A DNA stretch of 64,000 nucleotides from a bacterium (GCA_021821305.1 JAKACP010000001.1:762100-826099); one strand, 5' to 3'; counted from the stretch's first letter, positions 31,354 through 40,077 are shown. Made by a program: numbers and translations. Notes: generated by a model not told the origin, from the letters alone.

Positions 31354-33729
31354 ATGCCCCAACGGAAAAACGGGAAAGTCGAGCCGCAGAAGATGATAGA
31401 GGTGCGCGCCGCGGACATTTTTGTCGCGAGAAACCGGTCCGCCGAACCCTATATCAAATCGTTCATAGCGGCGCCGGAAAACCTCGCCCAGGAAGGTCTC
31501 GGTACGATCGTGGGCGTCTTTTCCGTGTCCGATCGGTCGGAATCGTCCGCCTATGTGGTGAACGCCCTCGCCTCGGTAGCGAAGAAGGAATATTTCGCGA
31601 ATCCGCGCCGCGGGTCGCTCGAGAGCTTCGAGGCGACGCTCCACAAGATGAACGTGACGCTCGCCGAACTCGTGAAGAACGGCCAGACGGAATGGATCGG
31701 AAATCTCCACGGGGCGATCGCGGTCGTCGAGAAGCACACCCTCCACTTCTCGGTCACCGGAGAAGGCGCCATACTCCTCTTCCGCGGCGGCACGCTCTCC
31801 GATATCGGCGAAGGACTCGCTTCCGAAGAGGCCAAGCTTCACCCCCTCAAGACGTTCGTCGAGATCTCGAGCGGCCGGCTCGCCGCGGAAGACTACATAC
31901 TCCTCTCCTCGCCGGAACTGTTCGCGCTCTTCGAACCAGGCGAGCTCGAACGGAGCGCCCGGCGTATCGGGATAGGAAGGAAGTTCTCGCAGTTTCTCGA
32001 GACCGCCATGGTAAACGAGCTCAAGACCGGGGCCGTCGTGATACTCGATGTCTTCGAGAAACTCGTCGAATCGGTCCCGGAGCGGAAATCGGCGCGACGA
32101 CACCAAGCGAAACCCCGCGTCGTGAACGCATGGAGCGCGCAGGCATTCGAGGAAAAAAGGAACGAGAATTCCTCCTATTTCCGCGAAGAAATCCCGGAAG
32201 AGGCGATGTCGGTCGAACCCCCCGCCCCGACGGAAGATACCCGCTTCGGCGAAATCTACGTCCGAGGGGAAGCATCCGGCAAACACGACGAGCATCCGAC
32301 CATCACCAAATGCCGCTGGATCCTCGAGGATCTGCTGTCCCGATACGAGGCCGCGAAAGTCAGGGCGAAGGAACGCCTGAGACGACAGGCCGAATCGATA
32401 TCCGCCTCCGTTTCCGAAAACGTCTCTTCTTCGCTTTCGAAAATGAAGGCGGCGGCGCCATCCCTTCGGAAACCCGCGGACTCAGCTCCCGCCCAGGAAG
32501 CGGAACGGGAAACGCCTCCCGAAGAGGAGCCGTCACCCGAGCGGGCCGCGCCCGCGGCAAGCCGACTCCGTCTCCCCGAGCTTCCCCGCATCACCCTACC
32601 GAAGATTTCCGTCCCCGCCCTTCCGAAAGTCGATACCTCGCGATACGCGGAAATCTCGAGACGGCATGCCGGCCGCATCGGCGGAAACATCGCCCGGTTC
32701 GCCAGGATCGCCTCTGCCGATTTCATCCTCCCGGGACTGCGCGGGCTGGGCTCCTCGATCCGCGCCGCGGCCGCTTTCCTGAAGCGGCGGTTCCTCGCGC
32801 TCTCCCCGAAACGACAGCTGCTCGTCGCGAGCGGCGCGACCTTCGCGCTCACGATCGGCATCATCGTCATGTGGAATTGGGGTGCCGAAGAGAACGCGGA
32901 ATCTGTCCCGGTCGTGGTCACCGAAGCTCCGGCGCCGGCATTCCCCCCGGAAAACGAAAAAAGCGCCGTACTCGCTTCGCCCGAGGCGGTCACCGGAACA
33001 CCCGAAAACATGATCACGCCTGTCTTCCTCAATGGCCGCCTTTTCCTCGTCGCCGAGCGGACACTCGTCGATGCCCAGGACGGGACGTCCTATCCGTCGC
33101 CCTCCGAGAGCAGGGTCCGCTACGCGGCTGGCATGGACGATCTCAATCTCATTTTCCTCTCCCTGGAAAACGGCGAGCTCTACTCCTTCGCGCCCGCGAA
33201 CCGCTCCTTCGTGAAGAACGCGATTCCGCTTCCCGCGGGATTCAGGACGGCCGGCATCGGATCCTTCCTCACCTACCTCTACTTCCTCGAGGACGAGACG
33301 GGCAACGTGTACCGATACCCGCGCGCCGAGGGCGGTTTCGGCGAAGGCCTGCTCTGGACGCGCGAGGCCATGCCCGGTGACACGACGGCGATAGCCGTCA
33401 GCGAGGCGATCTATGGCACCACCGGTTCCTCCGTCTCCGCATTCCTCCGGGGACGGCCATCCGCCGGGTTTTCTCCCGAGGCGCCGTCCACGCCTCTTTC
33501 CGTCACCGCGCTCTGCGCCAACCCCAATGTGCCCGGCATCGTCGCTGTCGTCGACGCTCCCGCGAAACGGATCATCGTCTTCTCGGACTCCGGCTCCATC
33601 GTGCGGCAATTCTTCAGCGAATCGTTCACGGATGCCGCCGCCTGCTCGCTGCGGGACGACGGCTCCGCGGTCGCCGTATCGACCGGACGGGGGGCGTGGA
33701 TCCTCCCCCTCGCGGAAAACGGGCAATAG
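31354..33729 (+). CDS. PP2C-like / transmembrane / propeller-like protein
   Basis: 791 residues from MPQRKNGKVEPQKMIEVRAA. Residues ~15-230 (IFVARNRSAEPYIKSFIAAP...VSDRSESSAYVVNALA...GNLHGAIAVVEKHTLHFSVT...ILLSSPELF...GAVVILDV) have the strand/helix pattern of a PP2C-like phosphatase domain, but the metal-binding Asp motifs are not evident, so it may be inactive. A charged, Pro/Ala-rich linker follows, then one membrane helix (RQLLVASGATFALTIGIIVM, about 485-507) and an extracellular C-terminal part with propeller-like beta repeats (LFLVAERTLVDAQDGTSY, LIFLSLENGELYSF). It looks like a signal-transducing or surface sensor protein. The frame extends upstream but the promoter fixes the start. 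Confidence 0.65.
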   Translation: MPQRKNGKVEPQKMIEVRAADIFVARNRSAEPYIKSFIAAPENLAQEGLGTIVGVFSVSDRSESSAYVVNALASVAKKEYFANPRRGSLESFEATLHKMNVTLAELVKNGQTEWIGNLHGAIAVVEKHTLHFSVTGEGAILLFRGGTLSDIGEGLASEEAKLHPLKTFVEISSGRLAAEDYILLSSPELFALFEPGELERSARRIGIGRKFSQFLETAMVNELKTGAVVILDVFEKLVESVPERKSARRHQAKPRVVNAWSAQAFEEKRNENSSYFREEIPEEAMSVEPPAPTEDTRFGEIYVRGEASGKHDEHPTITKCRWILEDLLSRYEAAKVRAKERLRRQAESISASVSENVSSSLSKMKAAAPSLRKPADSAPAQEAERETPPEEEPSPERAAPAASRLRLPELPRITLPKISVPALPKVDTSRYAEISRRHAGRIGGNIARFARIASADFILPGLRGLGSSIRAAAAFLKRRFLALSPKRQLLVASGATFALTIGIIVMWNWGAEENAESVPVVVTEAPAPAFPPENEKSAVLASPEAVTGTPENMITPVFLNGRLFLVAERTLVDAQDGTSYPSPSESRVRYAAGMDDLNLIFLSLENGELYSFAPANRSFVKNAIPLPAGFRTAGIGSFLTYLYFLEDETGNVYRYPRAEGGFGEGLLWTREAMPGDTTAIAVSEAIYGTTGSSVSAFLRGRPSAGFSPEAPSTPLSVTALCANPNVPGIVAVVDAPAKRIIVFSDSGSIVRQFFSESFTDAAACSLRDDGSAVAVSTGRGAWILPLAENGQ

Positions 33730-33747
33730 AAACTTATTCGAAAGGAA

Positions 33748-33771
33748 AAGCCCGGCGCATGCCGGGTTTTC
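33748..33771 (+). terminator. terminator after 31354..33729
   Basis: CCCGGC-GCAT-GCCGGG flanked by AAAAG and TTTTC. Confidence 0.75.
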
Positions 33772-33809
33772 TTCGTACTTTCGGAATTATATGGACTCCT
33801 CTCCCCTTC

Positions 33810-35558
33810 CTACTCCTTCGTCACGCGGAGGATCTCCTCGATGGTCGTGATACCCTGGACGGCCTTGCAGAACCCGTCCTCGGACATCTTCGACATACCG
33901 TTCTTCTTCGCCTCCGCCTCGATCACCTCCGACGTCGCGGACTGGGTCACGAGCTTGCGGATATTCGTCTCCATCGCGAGCACCTCGTAGACGCCGACCC
34001 GGCCGCGGTACCCTTCGCCGCCGCACTGATCGCAGCCGACGGGCTTGTAGAACGTGAGGTCCGTGAGCGACTTCGCGTTTCCCATGACGTTCCTGATACT
34101 CTCCTGCGACCGGAGGTACGTGAAAATCTCACCGGTGTCGACGCTCTTCTCGAGCGCCTTCGCTTCGTCCGGATCGAGGGTATAGGGTTTCTTGCATTCC
34201 TGGCAGAGCTTGCGCGCGAGCCGCTGGGCGATGATGATGTTGACCGTCGAAGCGATCAGGAACGGCTCGGCGCCCATGTCGAGCATGCGCGGAAGCGTCG
34301 CGGCGGCGCTGTTGGTATGGAGTGTCGAGAGCACGAGGTGTCCGGTCATCGCGGCGTGGAGCGCGATCTCGAGGGTCTCCTCGTCACGGATCTCGCCGAC
34401 CATGAGGATGTCCGGGTCCTGCCGGAGCAACGAGCGGAGCGCGGCCGCGAAAGTCATCCCGACCTTCGGATTGATCTGCGTCTGATTCACGCGCGGCATC
34501 CGGTATTCCACCGGATCCTCGACGGTCGAGATGTTCACCTCCGGGGTATTGAGGATATCCATGATGGTGTAGAGCGTCGTCGTCTTGCCGGAGCCCGTCG
34601 GACCGGTGACGAGGATGATGCCGTTGGGCTTCTTGATCTCGCGGTGCACGACCTCGAGCGATTCGCCGACGAGCCCCATCTTCTCGAGCGTGAGCCCCTT
34701 CGCGGATTCGTCGAGGAGACGCATGACGATCTTTTCCCCGTCGAACACGGGCAGCATGGAGACGCGGAAGGAGATCTTGTAGTCGTCCTTCTCGATCTTG
34801 AAGCGGCCGTCCTGCGGGGAACGGTGCTCGTCGAGCTTGAGATTCGAGAGCACCTTGATGCGCGCCACGATGCCGGCCGCGGCGTCCTTGGGCAGGGTCA
34901 TAGCGTCATGAAGCACGCCGTCGATCCGGTAGCGGACGCGGACCTCCTTCTCATCGGGCTCGATGTGGATATCGGAGGCGGATTGGAGGATCGCATGTTT
35001 GAGGAGGGTGTCCACGATACGGACGACGGGCAGATCCGTCGCCATCTTCTCGAGATTGCCGTGGTCATCACCTTCCTTGGGATTCTCCGCGGTGATCTCG
35101 AGCATGTCGCCGAATTCGGCCTTGAGACTCTTCTCGTAGGATCGGAGCGTCGCTTGGATGCTTTCCCTCGTCGTGAGGCACGGGACGATCTTCAGTCCGC
35201 TCTTCTTCTTGATGAAGTCGATCGTCTGGAGATCCTCCGGGTTGAGCATGGCGACCTTGAGGTTCTGCCCCTGTTTCTCGAACGAGACGATATTGTATTT
35301 GCGGGCGATCGGCTCGGGCACGATCTGGAGGATGTCGAGCGGGACGGCCTCCTTGGTAAGGTCGACGAACGGGATGCCGAGCACGTAGGCATAGACCTTC
35401 TGGAGGCCCGCCTCATCGATCAGTTTCGATGCGAGAAGGGTTTCGCCGAGCTTCTTCTGCTGTTTCACGGCCTCCGCCGCCGCTTCCTCGAGCTTGTCCT
35501 TGGGGACGAGATTCGAGTCGAGGAGAAACAGCTTCAACTGGTCATCGGTGATTCTCAT
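33810..35558 (-). CDS. pilB: type IV pilus assembly ATPase PilB (GspE family)
   Basis: Cytoplasmic hexameric motor for pilus extension. From MRITDDQLKLFLLDSNLVPK (35558) 582 residues: N-terminal MshEN-like domain, IVDTLLKHAILQSASDIHIEP, Walker A GPTGSGKTTT, Asp box, LRSLLRQDPDILMVGEIRDEET (Walker B), HLVLSTLHTNSA and the C-terminal zinc site (CQECKKPY ... CDQCGGEGYRGRVGVYE). The longer upstream frame is rejected. No pilC/pilT/pilD lies beside it; the PilX-like gene at 18453 is the only other T4P component seen. Confidence 0.95.
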   Translation of the reverse strand: MRITDDQLKLFLLDSNLVPKDKLEEAAAEAVKQQKKLGETLLASKLIDEAGLQKVYAYVLGIPFVDLTKEAVPLDILQIVPEPIARKYNIVSFEKQGQNLKVAMLNPEDLQTIDFIKKKSGLKIVPCLTTRESIQATLRSYEKSLKAEFGDMLEITAENPKEGDDHGNLEKMATDLPVVRIVDTLLKHAILQSASDIHIEPDEKEVRVRYRIDGVLHDAMTLPKDAAAGIVARIKVLSNLKLDEHRSPQDGRFKIEKDDYKISFRVSMLPVFDGEKIVMRLLDESAKGLTLEKMGLVGESLEVVHREIKKPNGIILVTGPTGSGKTTTLYTIMDILNTPEVNISTVEDPVEYRMPRVNQTQINPKVGMTFAAALRSLLRQDPDILMVGEIRDEETLEIALHAAMTGHLVLSTLHTNSAAATLPRMLDMGAEPFLIASTVNIIIAQRLARKLCQECKKPYTLDPDEAKALEKSVDTGEIFTYLRSQESIRNVMGNAKSLTDLTFYKPVGCDQCGGEGYRGRVGVYEVLAMETNIRKLVTQSATSEVIEAEAKKNGMSKMSEDGFCKAVQGITTIEEILRVTKE

Positions 35559-35626
35559 ATTTTCGGTGTGTGTTTTTCGCTTCCATCCGCGACGGTACGA
35601 TTTCATTATATCACACGTAACGGACA

Positions 35627-35655
35627 GAAAAAGACCGCCCCTGTCCGGGACGGCC
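35627..35655 (-). terminator. terminator after groL
   Basis: Minus strand: GGCCGTCCC-GGACA-GGGGCGGTC, nine pairs with two G-U, then TTTTTCTG. Confidence 0.7.
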
Positions 35656-35729
35656 CTTTTTCCGAGGAGCGCGTTTTCGCCATCAGCCTCTGTCACCCTA
35701 TCGATCTGCTCACGATTCTCTGAACAGAA

Positions 35730-37379
35730 TCACATCATTCCGCCCATGTCCATGCCGCCGCCATGGGGGTGTTCCTTCTTCTCCTCGGGAAGGTCGACGA
35801 TCGCCGCCTCGGTGGTGAGGAGCAATGCCGCGACCGATACCGCGTTCTCGAGCGCGGTCCGCGTCACCTTCAAGGGATCGATGATCCCCGCCTTCACCAT
35901 GTCCTCCTCGTACGTGTCATTCGAGGCGTTGTAGCCGAAATTGACGCCTTTTGCCTCGACCACCTTGGCCAGGACGACCGCCGGATCCTGTTCGCCCGCG
36001 TTCGCGGCGATCTGCCGCAACGGGTCGGAAAGGGCGCGCAGGAGCGTCTCATAGCCCGCCTTGTACTCGTGGCTCTCATATTCCTTCTTCGCGTGGGCCA
36101 ACGACACGGCCGCCGCCGCCTTGGCGAGCGCGGTCCCACCGCCGGCGACGATGCCCTCCTCGATCGCCGCGCGGGTCGCGTTCACCGCGTCCTCCATCTT
36201 ATGCTTCATGTAGGTGAGCTCGGTCTCGGTCGAAGCGCCCACACGGATCACCGCGACGCCGCCCGAGAGTTTCGCCATGCGCTTCTTGGACTTGTCACGG
36301 TCGTATTCGCTCTCCGTCCGGTCGGCCTGCGCCCGGATCTCCGCGACGCGCGCGTCGATATCCTTCTTCTTCCCCTTGCCACCGACGATGGTCGTGTCGT
36401 CCTTGGTCGCGATCACCTTGGAGGCGCGGCCGAGCTGGTCGATCGTCGCCGCCTCGAGTTTCATCCCGGTCTCCTCCGAGATCACGGTAGCGCCGGTCAG
36501 GATCGCGATATCGCGAAGCATCGCCTTCTTGTTCTCGCCGAACTCCGGCGCCTTGACCGCGAGCACGGAGAGCACGCCGCGAAGCCGGTTCACCACGAGC
36601 GTCGCGAGCGCCTCGCCGTCCACGTCCTCGGCGATGATGACGATATCCTTCTTGCCCGACTGCGCGAGCGCGTTCAGTATCGGCACGATGTCATTGATGG
36701 CCGATATCTTCCGGTCGGTGATGAGGATGTACGGATCGTTCACCTCCGCCGTCTGCGCTTCCGCGTCGGTCATCATATACGGCGAGATATAGCCCTTGTC
36801 GAAATTCATGCCCTTCACGATCTCCTTGGAGAGACCGAGGGTATTGGACTGCTCGGTCGTCACGACGCCGTCCGATCCCACTTCATCGATCACCGACGCG
36901 ATCATCTCGCCCATCTCGCGCGACTCCGCGGATATCGTCGCGACCTGCGTGATCTCCGCCTGGGACGAGATCTTCTTCGAATTCTTGGCGAGTACCGCCG
37001 TCACTTCCCGGAGCGCGCCTTCCATGCCCCGGCGGATGCCGATCGGATTGATGCCGGTCTCGACGAACTTGAGCCCCTCGCGGATGAGCGCGGATGCCAC
37101 GACGGTCGCCGTCGTCGTCCCGTCGCCCGCGATGTCATTGGTCTTCTCGGCGACCTGTTTGATGAGCTCGGCGCCGAGGTTCTCATACTTGTCGGGCAGT
37201 TCGACTTCCTTGGCGATGGATACGCCGTCGTTGGTGATGGTCGGTCCGCCGAACGACTTGCCCAGGATCACGTTGCGCCCCTTGGGCCCGAGCGTCATCC
37301 GGACCGCGTTCGCGACCTTGTCGACTCCGATCTTGATACGCTTGCGCGCATCCTCGCTGTAGGCGATCTGTTTTGGCAT
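35730..37379 (-). CDS. groL: chaperonin GroEL
   Basis: 60-kDa chaperonin that folds proteins in the cytoplasm. 549 residues with MTLGPKGRNVIL, the ATP site DGVSIAKEVELPDKYENLGA and IAGDGTTTATVVA, the apical domain, AAIEEGIVAGGGTAL and the Gly/Met-rich tail (GGGMDMGGMM). A CIRCE operator and a strong promoter lie directly upstream. groES is not adjacent on either side, unlike the usual groES-groEL operon. Confidence 0.98.
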   Translation of the reverse strand: MPKQIAYSEDARKRIKIGVDKVANAVRMTLGPKGRNVILGKSFGGPTITNDGVSIAKEVELPDKYENLGAELIKQVAEKTNDIAGDGTTTATVVASALIREGLKFVETGINPIGIRRGMEGALREVTAVLAKNSKKISSQAEITQVATISAESREMGEMIASVIDEVGSDGVVTTEQSNTLGLSKEIVKGMNFDKGYISPYMMTDAEAQTAEVNDPYILITDRKISAINDIVPILNALAQSGKKDIVIIAEDVDGEALATLVVNRLRGVLSVLAVKAPEFGENKKAMLRDIAILTGATVISEETGMKLEAATIDQLGRASKVIATKDDTTIVGGKGKKKDIDARVAEIRAQADRTESEYDRDKSKKRMAKLSGGVAVIRVGASTETELTYMKHKMEDAVNATRAAIEEGIVAGGGTALAKAAAAVSLAHAKKEYESHEYKAGYETLLRALSDPLRQIAANAGEQDPAVVLAKVVEAKGVNFGYNASNDTYEEDMVKAGIIDPLKVTRTALENAVSVAALLLTTEAAIVDLPEEKKEHPHGGGMDMGGMM

Positions 37380-37402
37380 AATATCGTGTCGTTACGTGTT
37401 AG

Positions 37403-37429
37403 TTGGCACTCTCAGTTGATGATTGCCAA
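37403..37429 (-). promoter_or_regulatory. CIRCE operator (HrcA site) of groL
   Basis: TTGGCACTC-N9-GATTGCCAA on the plus strand, i.e. TTGGCAATC-N9-GAGTGCCAA on the coding strand: a 9-9-9 arrangement close to the CIRCE consensus TTAGCACTC-N9-GAGTGCTAA. It lies immediately downstream of the -10. Confidence 0.9.
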
Positions 37430-37432
37430 TCC

Positions 37433-37461
37433 ATTCTAGAAACTTCCTTCTCCTCTGTCAA
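37433..37461 (-). promoter_or_regulatory. groL promoter
   Basis: Minus strand: consensus -35 TTGACA, spacer 17, -10 TAGAAT. The CIRCE starts 3 bases after the -10, so bound HrcA would cover the start site. Confidence 0.85.
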
Positions 37462-37593
37462 GAAAACACAAACGGCCAGAACACAAACATCCAAAGAAAA
37501 CACGGATTACAAACGGGATCCTGTTTGTGCTTTTGTTTTTTGTGTTTTTTTTGGCTTTTTGCGCACTGTGTTTTGTGTTTTCATTTTCAAGAT
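37462..37593. repeat. AT-rich spacer repeat, AAAACACAAA family, copy 3
   Basis: Left end AACACAAACATCCAAAG is shared with copy 1; right end TTTGGCTTTTTGCGC is identical to copy 1 and is followed by TGTTTTGTGTTTTC. The two halves are roughly inverted relative to each other, with centre ACAAACGGGATCCTGTTTGT. It separates the groL promoter from the ychF stop. Confidence 0.6.
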
Positions 37594-38646
37594 TCATATC
37601 TTGAAAACGATGACATCCCCGTCCGCCACGACATAGTCCTTGCCTTCAAGTCGCAAGGTCCCCTCCTCGCGCGCGGCGGCCCAGGAGCCCGCGGCGATGA
37701 GCGCCTCGTAGCCGACCACCTCGGCGCGGATGAATTTCTCCTCGAAATCGCCGTGGATCGCGGCGCCGGCCTGCGGCGCGGTCGAACCCTGGCGTATCGT
37801 CCAGGCGCGCGTCTCCACCTCGCCGGTCGTGAAAAACGTCTCGAGACCGAGGAGCGAGTATGCCTCACGGATGAGTTCTCCGAGCCGCGAGACCATGCCG
37901 AGTTCCGCCGCTTCCTCGGCCGTCATCGTCCCGAGCTCCTCCTCGAGTTTGATATCGAGCCGGACATGCGGGAGGGCGGCGAGTTCCGCTGGAAGCGCGG
38001 CATCCGTATCGCTCATATTGTAGACATAGAGGAATGGTTTCGCCGTGAGAAGCGAGAGTCCTTTCATGAATCTCCCCGACTCTTCCGCATCGCCCGAAAG
38101 CGCGACCGTATTCGCGAGCCGCCCGACCTCCAGCACGGATTCTATCTCCTCGAGCCATTTCATCTCCTGTTCGGCGCCCTTGGCCCGGGCGCGCACGTCC
38201 TTGACGGTCTTTTCCTTGCGCCGGATCACCGTCTCGAGGTCGGCCAACACGAGCTCGGTGTTCACGATATCGATGTCCTCCTTCGGATCGACACGGTTGT
38301 GGACGTGGATGATATTGCCGTTCTCGAATACGCGCACCACCTGGACGATCGCATCCACCTCGCGGATGTTCGCGAGGAACTTGTTGCCGAGACCCTCGCC
38401 CTCCGACGCGCCCTTGACCAGCCCGGCGATATCGACGAATTCGAATACGGCAGGGATGAGCTTCTTGCTCCCGGAAAGCGCGGACAATGCGGCGAGCCGC
38501 GCGTCCGGAACCTCGACGACGCCGACATTGGGCTCGATCGTGCAGAAGGGATAGTTGTTGATATCGACCTGTTTCTTGGTCAACGCCGAAAACAGGGTCG
38601 ATTTCCCCACGTTCGGAAGTCCGACGATACCGGCTTTCAGTGCCAT
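37594..38646 (-). CDS. ychF: YchF/OLA1-type ATPase
   Basis: Obg-family P-loop NTPase that prefers ATP and binds ribosomes. 350 residues: GLPNVGKSTLFSALT (G1), YPFCTIEPNVG (G2), FEFVDIAGLVKGASEGEGLGNKFL (G3), YVYNMSD in place of NKxD (the ATP-preferring signature), and a C-terminal TGS-like domain (TFFTTGEVETRAWTIRQGST...IHGDFEEKFIRAEV...LRLEGKDYVVADGDVIVFKI). Length is typical. Confidence 0.97.
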   Translation of the reverse strand: MALKAGIVGLPNVGKSTLFSALTKKQVDINNYPFCTIEPNVGVVEVPDARLAALSALSGSKKLIPAVFEFVDIAGLVKGASEGEGLGNKFLANIREVDAIVQVVRVFENGNIIHVHNRVDPKEDIDIVNTELVLADLETVIRRKEKTVKDVRARAKGAEQEMKWLEEIESVLEVGRLANTVALSGDAEESGRFMKGLSLLTAKPFLYVYNMSDTDAALPAELAALPHVRLDIKLEEELGTMTAEEAAELGMVSRLGELIREAYSLLGLETFFTTGEVETRAWTIRQGSTAPQAGAAIHGDFEEKFIRAEVVGYEALIAAGSWAAAREEGTLRLEGKDYVVADGDVIVFKI

Positions 38647-38648
38647 AT

Positions 38649-38903
38649 TTACCCTGTGAAATACGATTTGAGCCTATTTCTCAAAAACATCTTTCCTTTA
38701 TAACTTTTTAGATATTTTTCCCTATGGGTAGCATCCTGTTGGAACAAACATGCCTCGTAGTAAATCAGCTTCAGGGGTCTACGATCTTTAGTTGATGGAA
38801 CCAGACCCTTATTGTGCCGCTCAAATCGTAATTGCAAATCCTTAGTGTATCCTGTGTACATCTTTCCATCTTTTTTACTTAACAACACATATGTATAAAA
38901 CAT
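38649..38903 (-). CDS. GIY-YIG nuclease domain protein
   Basis: 84 residues, a minimal GIY-YIG (URI) nuclease: YTYVLLSKKDGKMYTGYTKD (the two GIY/YIG strands), QLRFERHNKG with the catalytic Arg, LIYYEACLFQQDATHREKYL with the metal-binding Glu, and a short basic C-terminus. Its last codons (Tyr-Phe-Thr-Gly-stop) are formed by the terminal inverted repeat of the element that encloses it. G+C is well below that of its neighbours, a sign of mobility. Related single-domain proteins are common and dispersed in CPR genomes; function there is unproven. Confidence 0.88.
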   Translation of the reverse strand: MFYTYVLLSKKDGKMYTGYTKDLQLRFERHNKGLVPSTKDRRPLKLIYYEACLFQQDATHREKYLKSYKGKMFLRNRLKSYFTG

Positions 38904-38932
38904 ATGAACAGGATTTGCAATATTTCACAGGG
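38652..38932. mobile_element. GIY-YIG element with CCCTGTGAAATA inverted ends
   Basis: A 281-bp unit with perfect 12-bp inverted repeats (CCCTGTGAAATA at 38652-38663, TATTTCACAGGG at 38921-38932) that contains only the GIY-YIG gene. The start region also carries the palindrome CATATG-TATAAAA-CATATG. A 50-bp repeat with near-identical ends but no gene lies at 18254-18303. Inserted directly after ychF (3 bases after its start side). Interpretation as a mobile or mobilised unit is inference. Confidence 0.65.
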
Positions 38933-38980
38933 CAGGCAAGATATTCCCTTATTCTGCCAAAAAAAAGCCTTTCGGTCAAC

Positions 38981-39014
38981 AAAAAAGAGCGGCTATCCGA
39001 AGATATCGCCGCCC
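38981..39014 (-). terminator. second terminator downstream of 39112..40077
   Basis: Minus strand: GGGCGGC...GCCGCTC stem (one G-U) followed by TTTTTTG. Confidence 0.5.
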
Positions 39015-39028
39015 TTCACGATCGCGCG

Positions 39029-39089
39029 AAAAAAAAGACTGATCTTTGCCGCAGACTCTCTTGTCGAGAATATGCGGAAAAATCAGTCT
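39029..39089 (-). terminator. main terminator of 39112..40077
   Basis: Minus strand: AGACTGAT...ATCAGTCT outer stem, CCGCA/TGCGG inner stem, then nine T residues. Strong. Confidence 0.8.
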
Positions 39090-39111
39090 GTCATGAAGCC
39101 TACGCGAAGTG

Positions 39112-40077
39112 TTACTTCACGGCTTCGAGCTTCTTGCCATTCCCTTCGGCCGACGGCGGCATCGAACTTTTCACCAGTTCCTGGAAATACGCGGCGAATT
39201 CGCTGTCGCTGAACGGCGTGCCCGCTTCCGGAGTCTTCGGTTTCCCGAGCACCCAGTAGGTGGCGCCGATGCGTCCGTCAGGATGCGTGGAGGCCGCGCT
39301 CTTGGAAAATGCCGCCGCCAGACCGAGAACCGCCCCCAGGGCAGGATTGCTGCTGCCGACGATGCCTGCCGCGGCGCCGCCGAGGGAAAAGCCGTTGCCT
39401 TCCGTGCCCACACCGAGTGCCGTACCGATCGACTGCTCCGGAGAAACGATATAGATCTCCGAATAGCCTTCCAGGTTGTTGAAGACATACTTCACCGTGT
39501 CGTCACGTACGACGTTGATGTTCACCTTGCTTTCCGAGCCCTTTTCGGCCGTCGTCATGATGACGCCGATGCACACGTAGTTGCCGGAAGCCGCAGGAAA
39601 GCGCGGAAGTACCCGCGCAGGCGAGCCGCTCCCGGCGCGCTTTTTCTTGTAGTCCGGGTAGGACGTGAACACGACTTCGGTCTTGCCGCTCCAGCCGGCA
39701 CCCGCATCGGTATACGAGTCGTTTCCTTTTGTATATTCCGGCTGGCACTTCTTCTCGAAGTACATGCTCGGAGCGATGTTGTTGATGTTGGTCGGATTCG
39801 ACAACGGGCCGAAGCTGAACACCTGGGGTGTCGGAACCCCGACGCCCGGCATGCCGGGCAACGTCACGGGAATATCCGTACCCTCGCTGTTGAACTGCTG
39901 GTCGACATTGGCTCCCGCGATACCGAAGCCGCCGACATTGTTGCTTTGAGCGCCGATGGCGGCGGATCCTGAGACAGCCGTCGAACCGGATGTCGCCGTA
40001 TTGTCCGCAAGGACGGTTCCGGCGGTCAGGAAACAGGATATCGCTATGAGCGACAGGGAAAGAGAACGTTTTTGCAT
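39112..40077 (-). CDS. secreted protein, unknown (321 aa)
   Basis: Clear Sec signal peptide (MQKRSLSLSLIAISCFLTAG, then TVLA|DN). The mature N-terminus is Ser/Ala/Gly/Thr-rich (TATSGSTAVSGSAAIGAQSN), followed by a Pro/Gly linker and a globular part with one Cys pair (about KKCQPEY and NYVCIGV) and a Gly/Ala-rich stretch (SLGGAAAGIVGSSNPALGAV). An SD (GAGGAG) precedes the ATG at 40077. Two tandem terminators end it. It follows another Gly/Ser-rich secreted gene on the same strand; the two may form one surface structure. No family recognised. Confidence 0.7.
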   Translation of the reverse strand: MQKRSLSLSLIAISCFLTAGTVLADNTATSGSTAVSGSAAIGAQSNNVGGFGIAGANVDQQFNSEGTDIPVTLPGMPGVGVPTPQVFSFGPLSNPTNINNIAPSMYFEKKCQPEYTKGNDSYTDAGAGWSGKTEVVFTSYPDYKKKRAGSGSPARVLPRFPAASGNYVCIGVIMTTAEKGSESKVNINVVRDDTVKYVFNNLEGYSEIYIVSPEQSIGTALGVGTEGNGFSLGGAAAGIVGSSNPALGAVLGLAAAFSKSAASTHPDGRIGATYWVLGKPKTPEAGTPFSDSEFAAYFQELVKSSMPPSAEGNGKKLEAVK

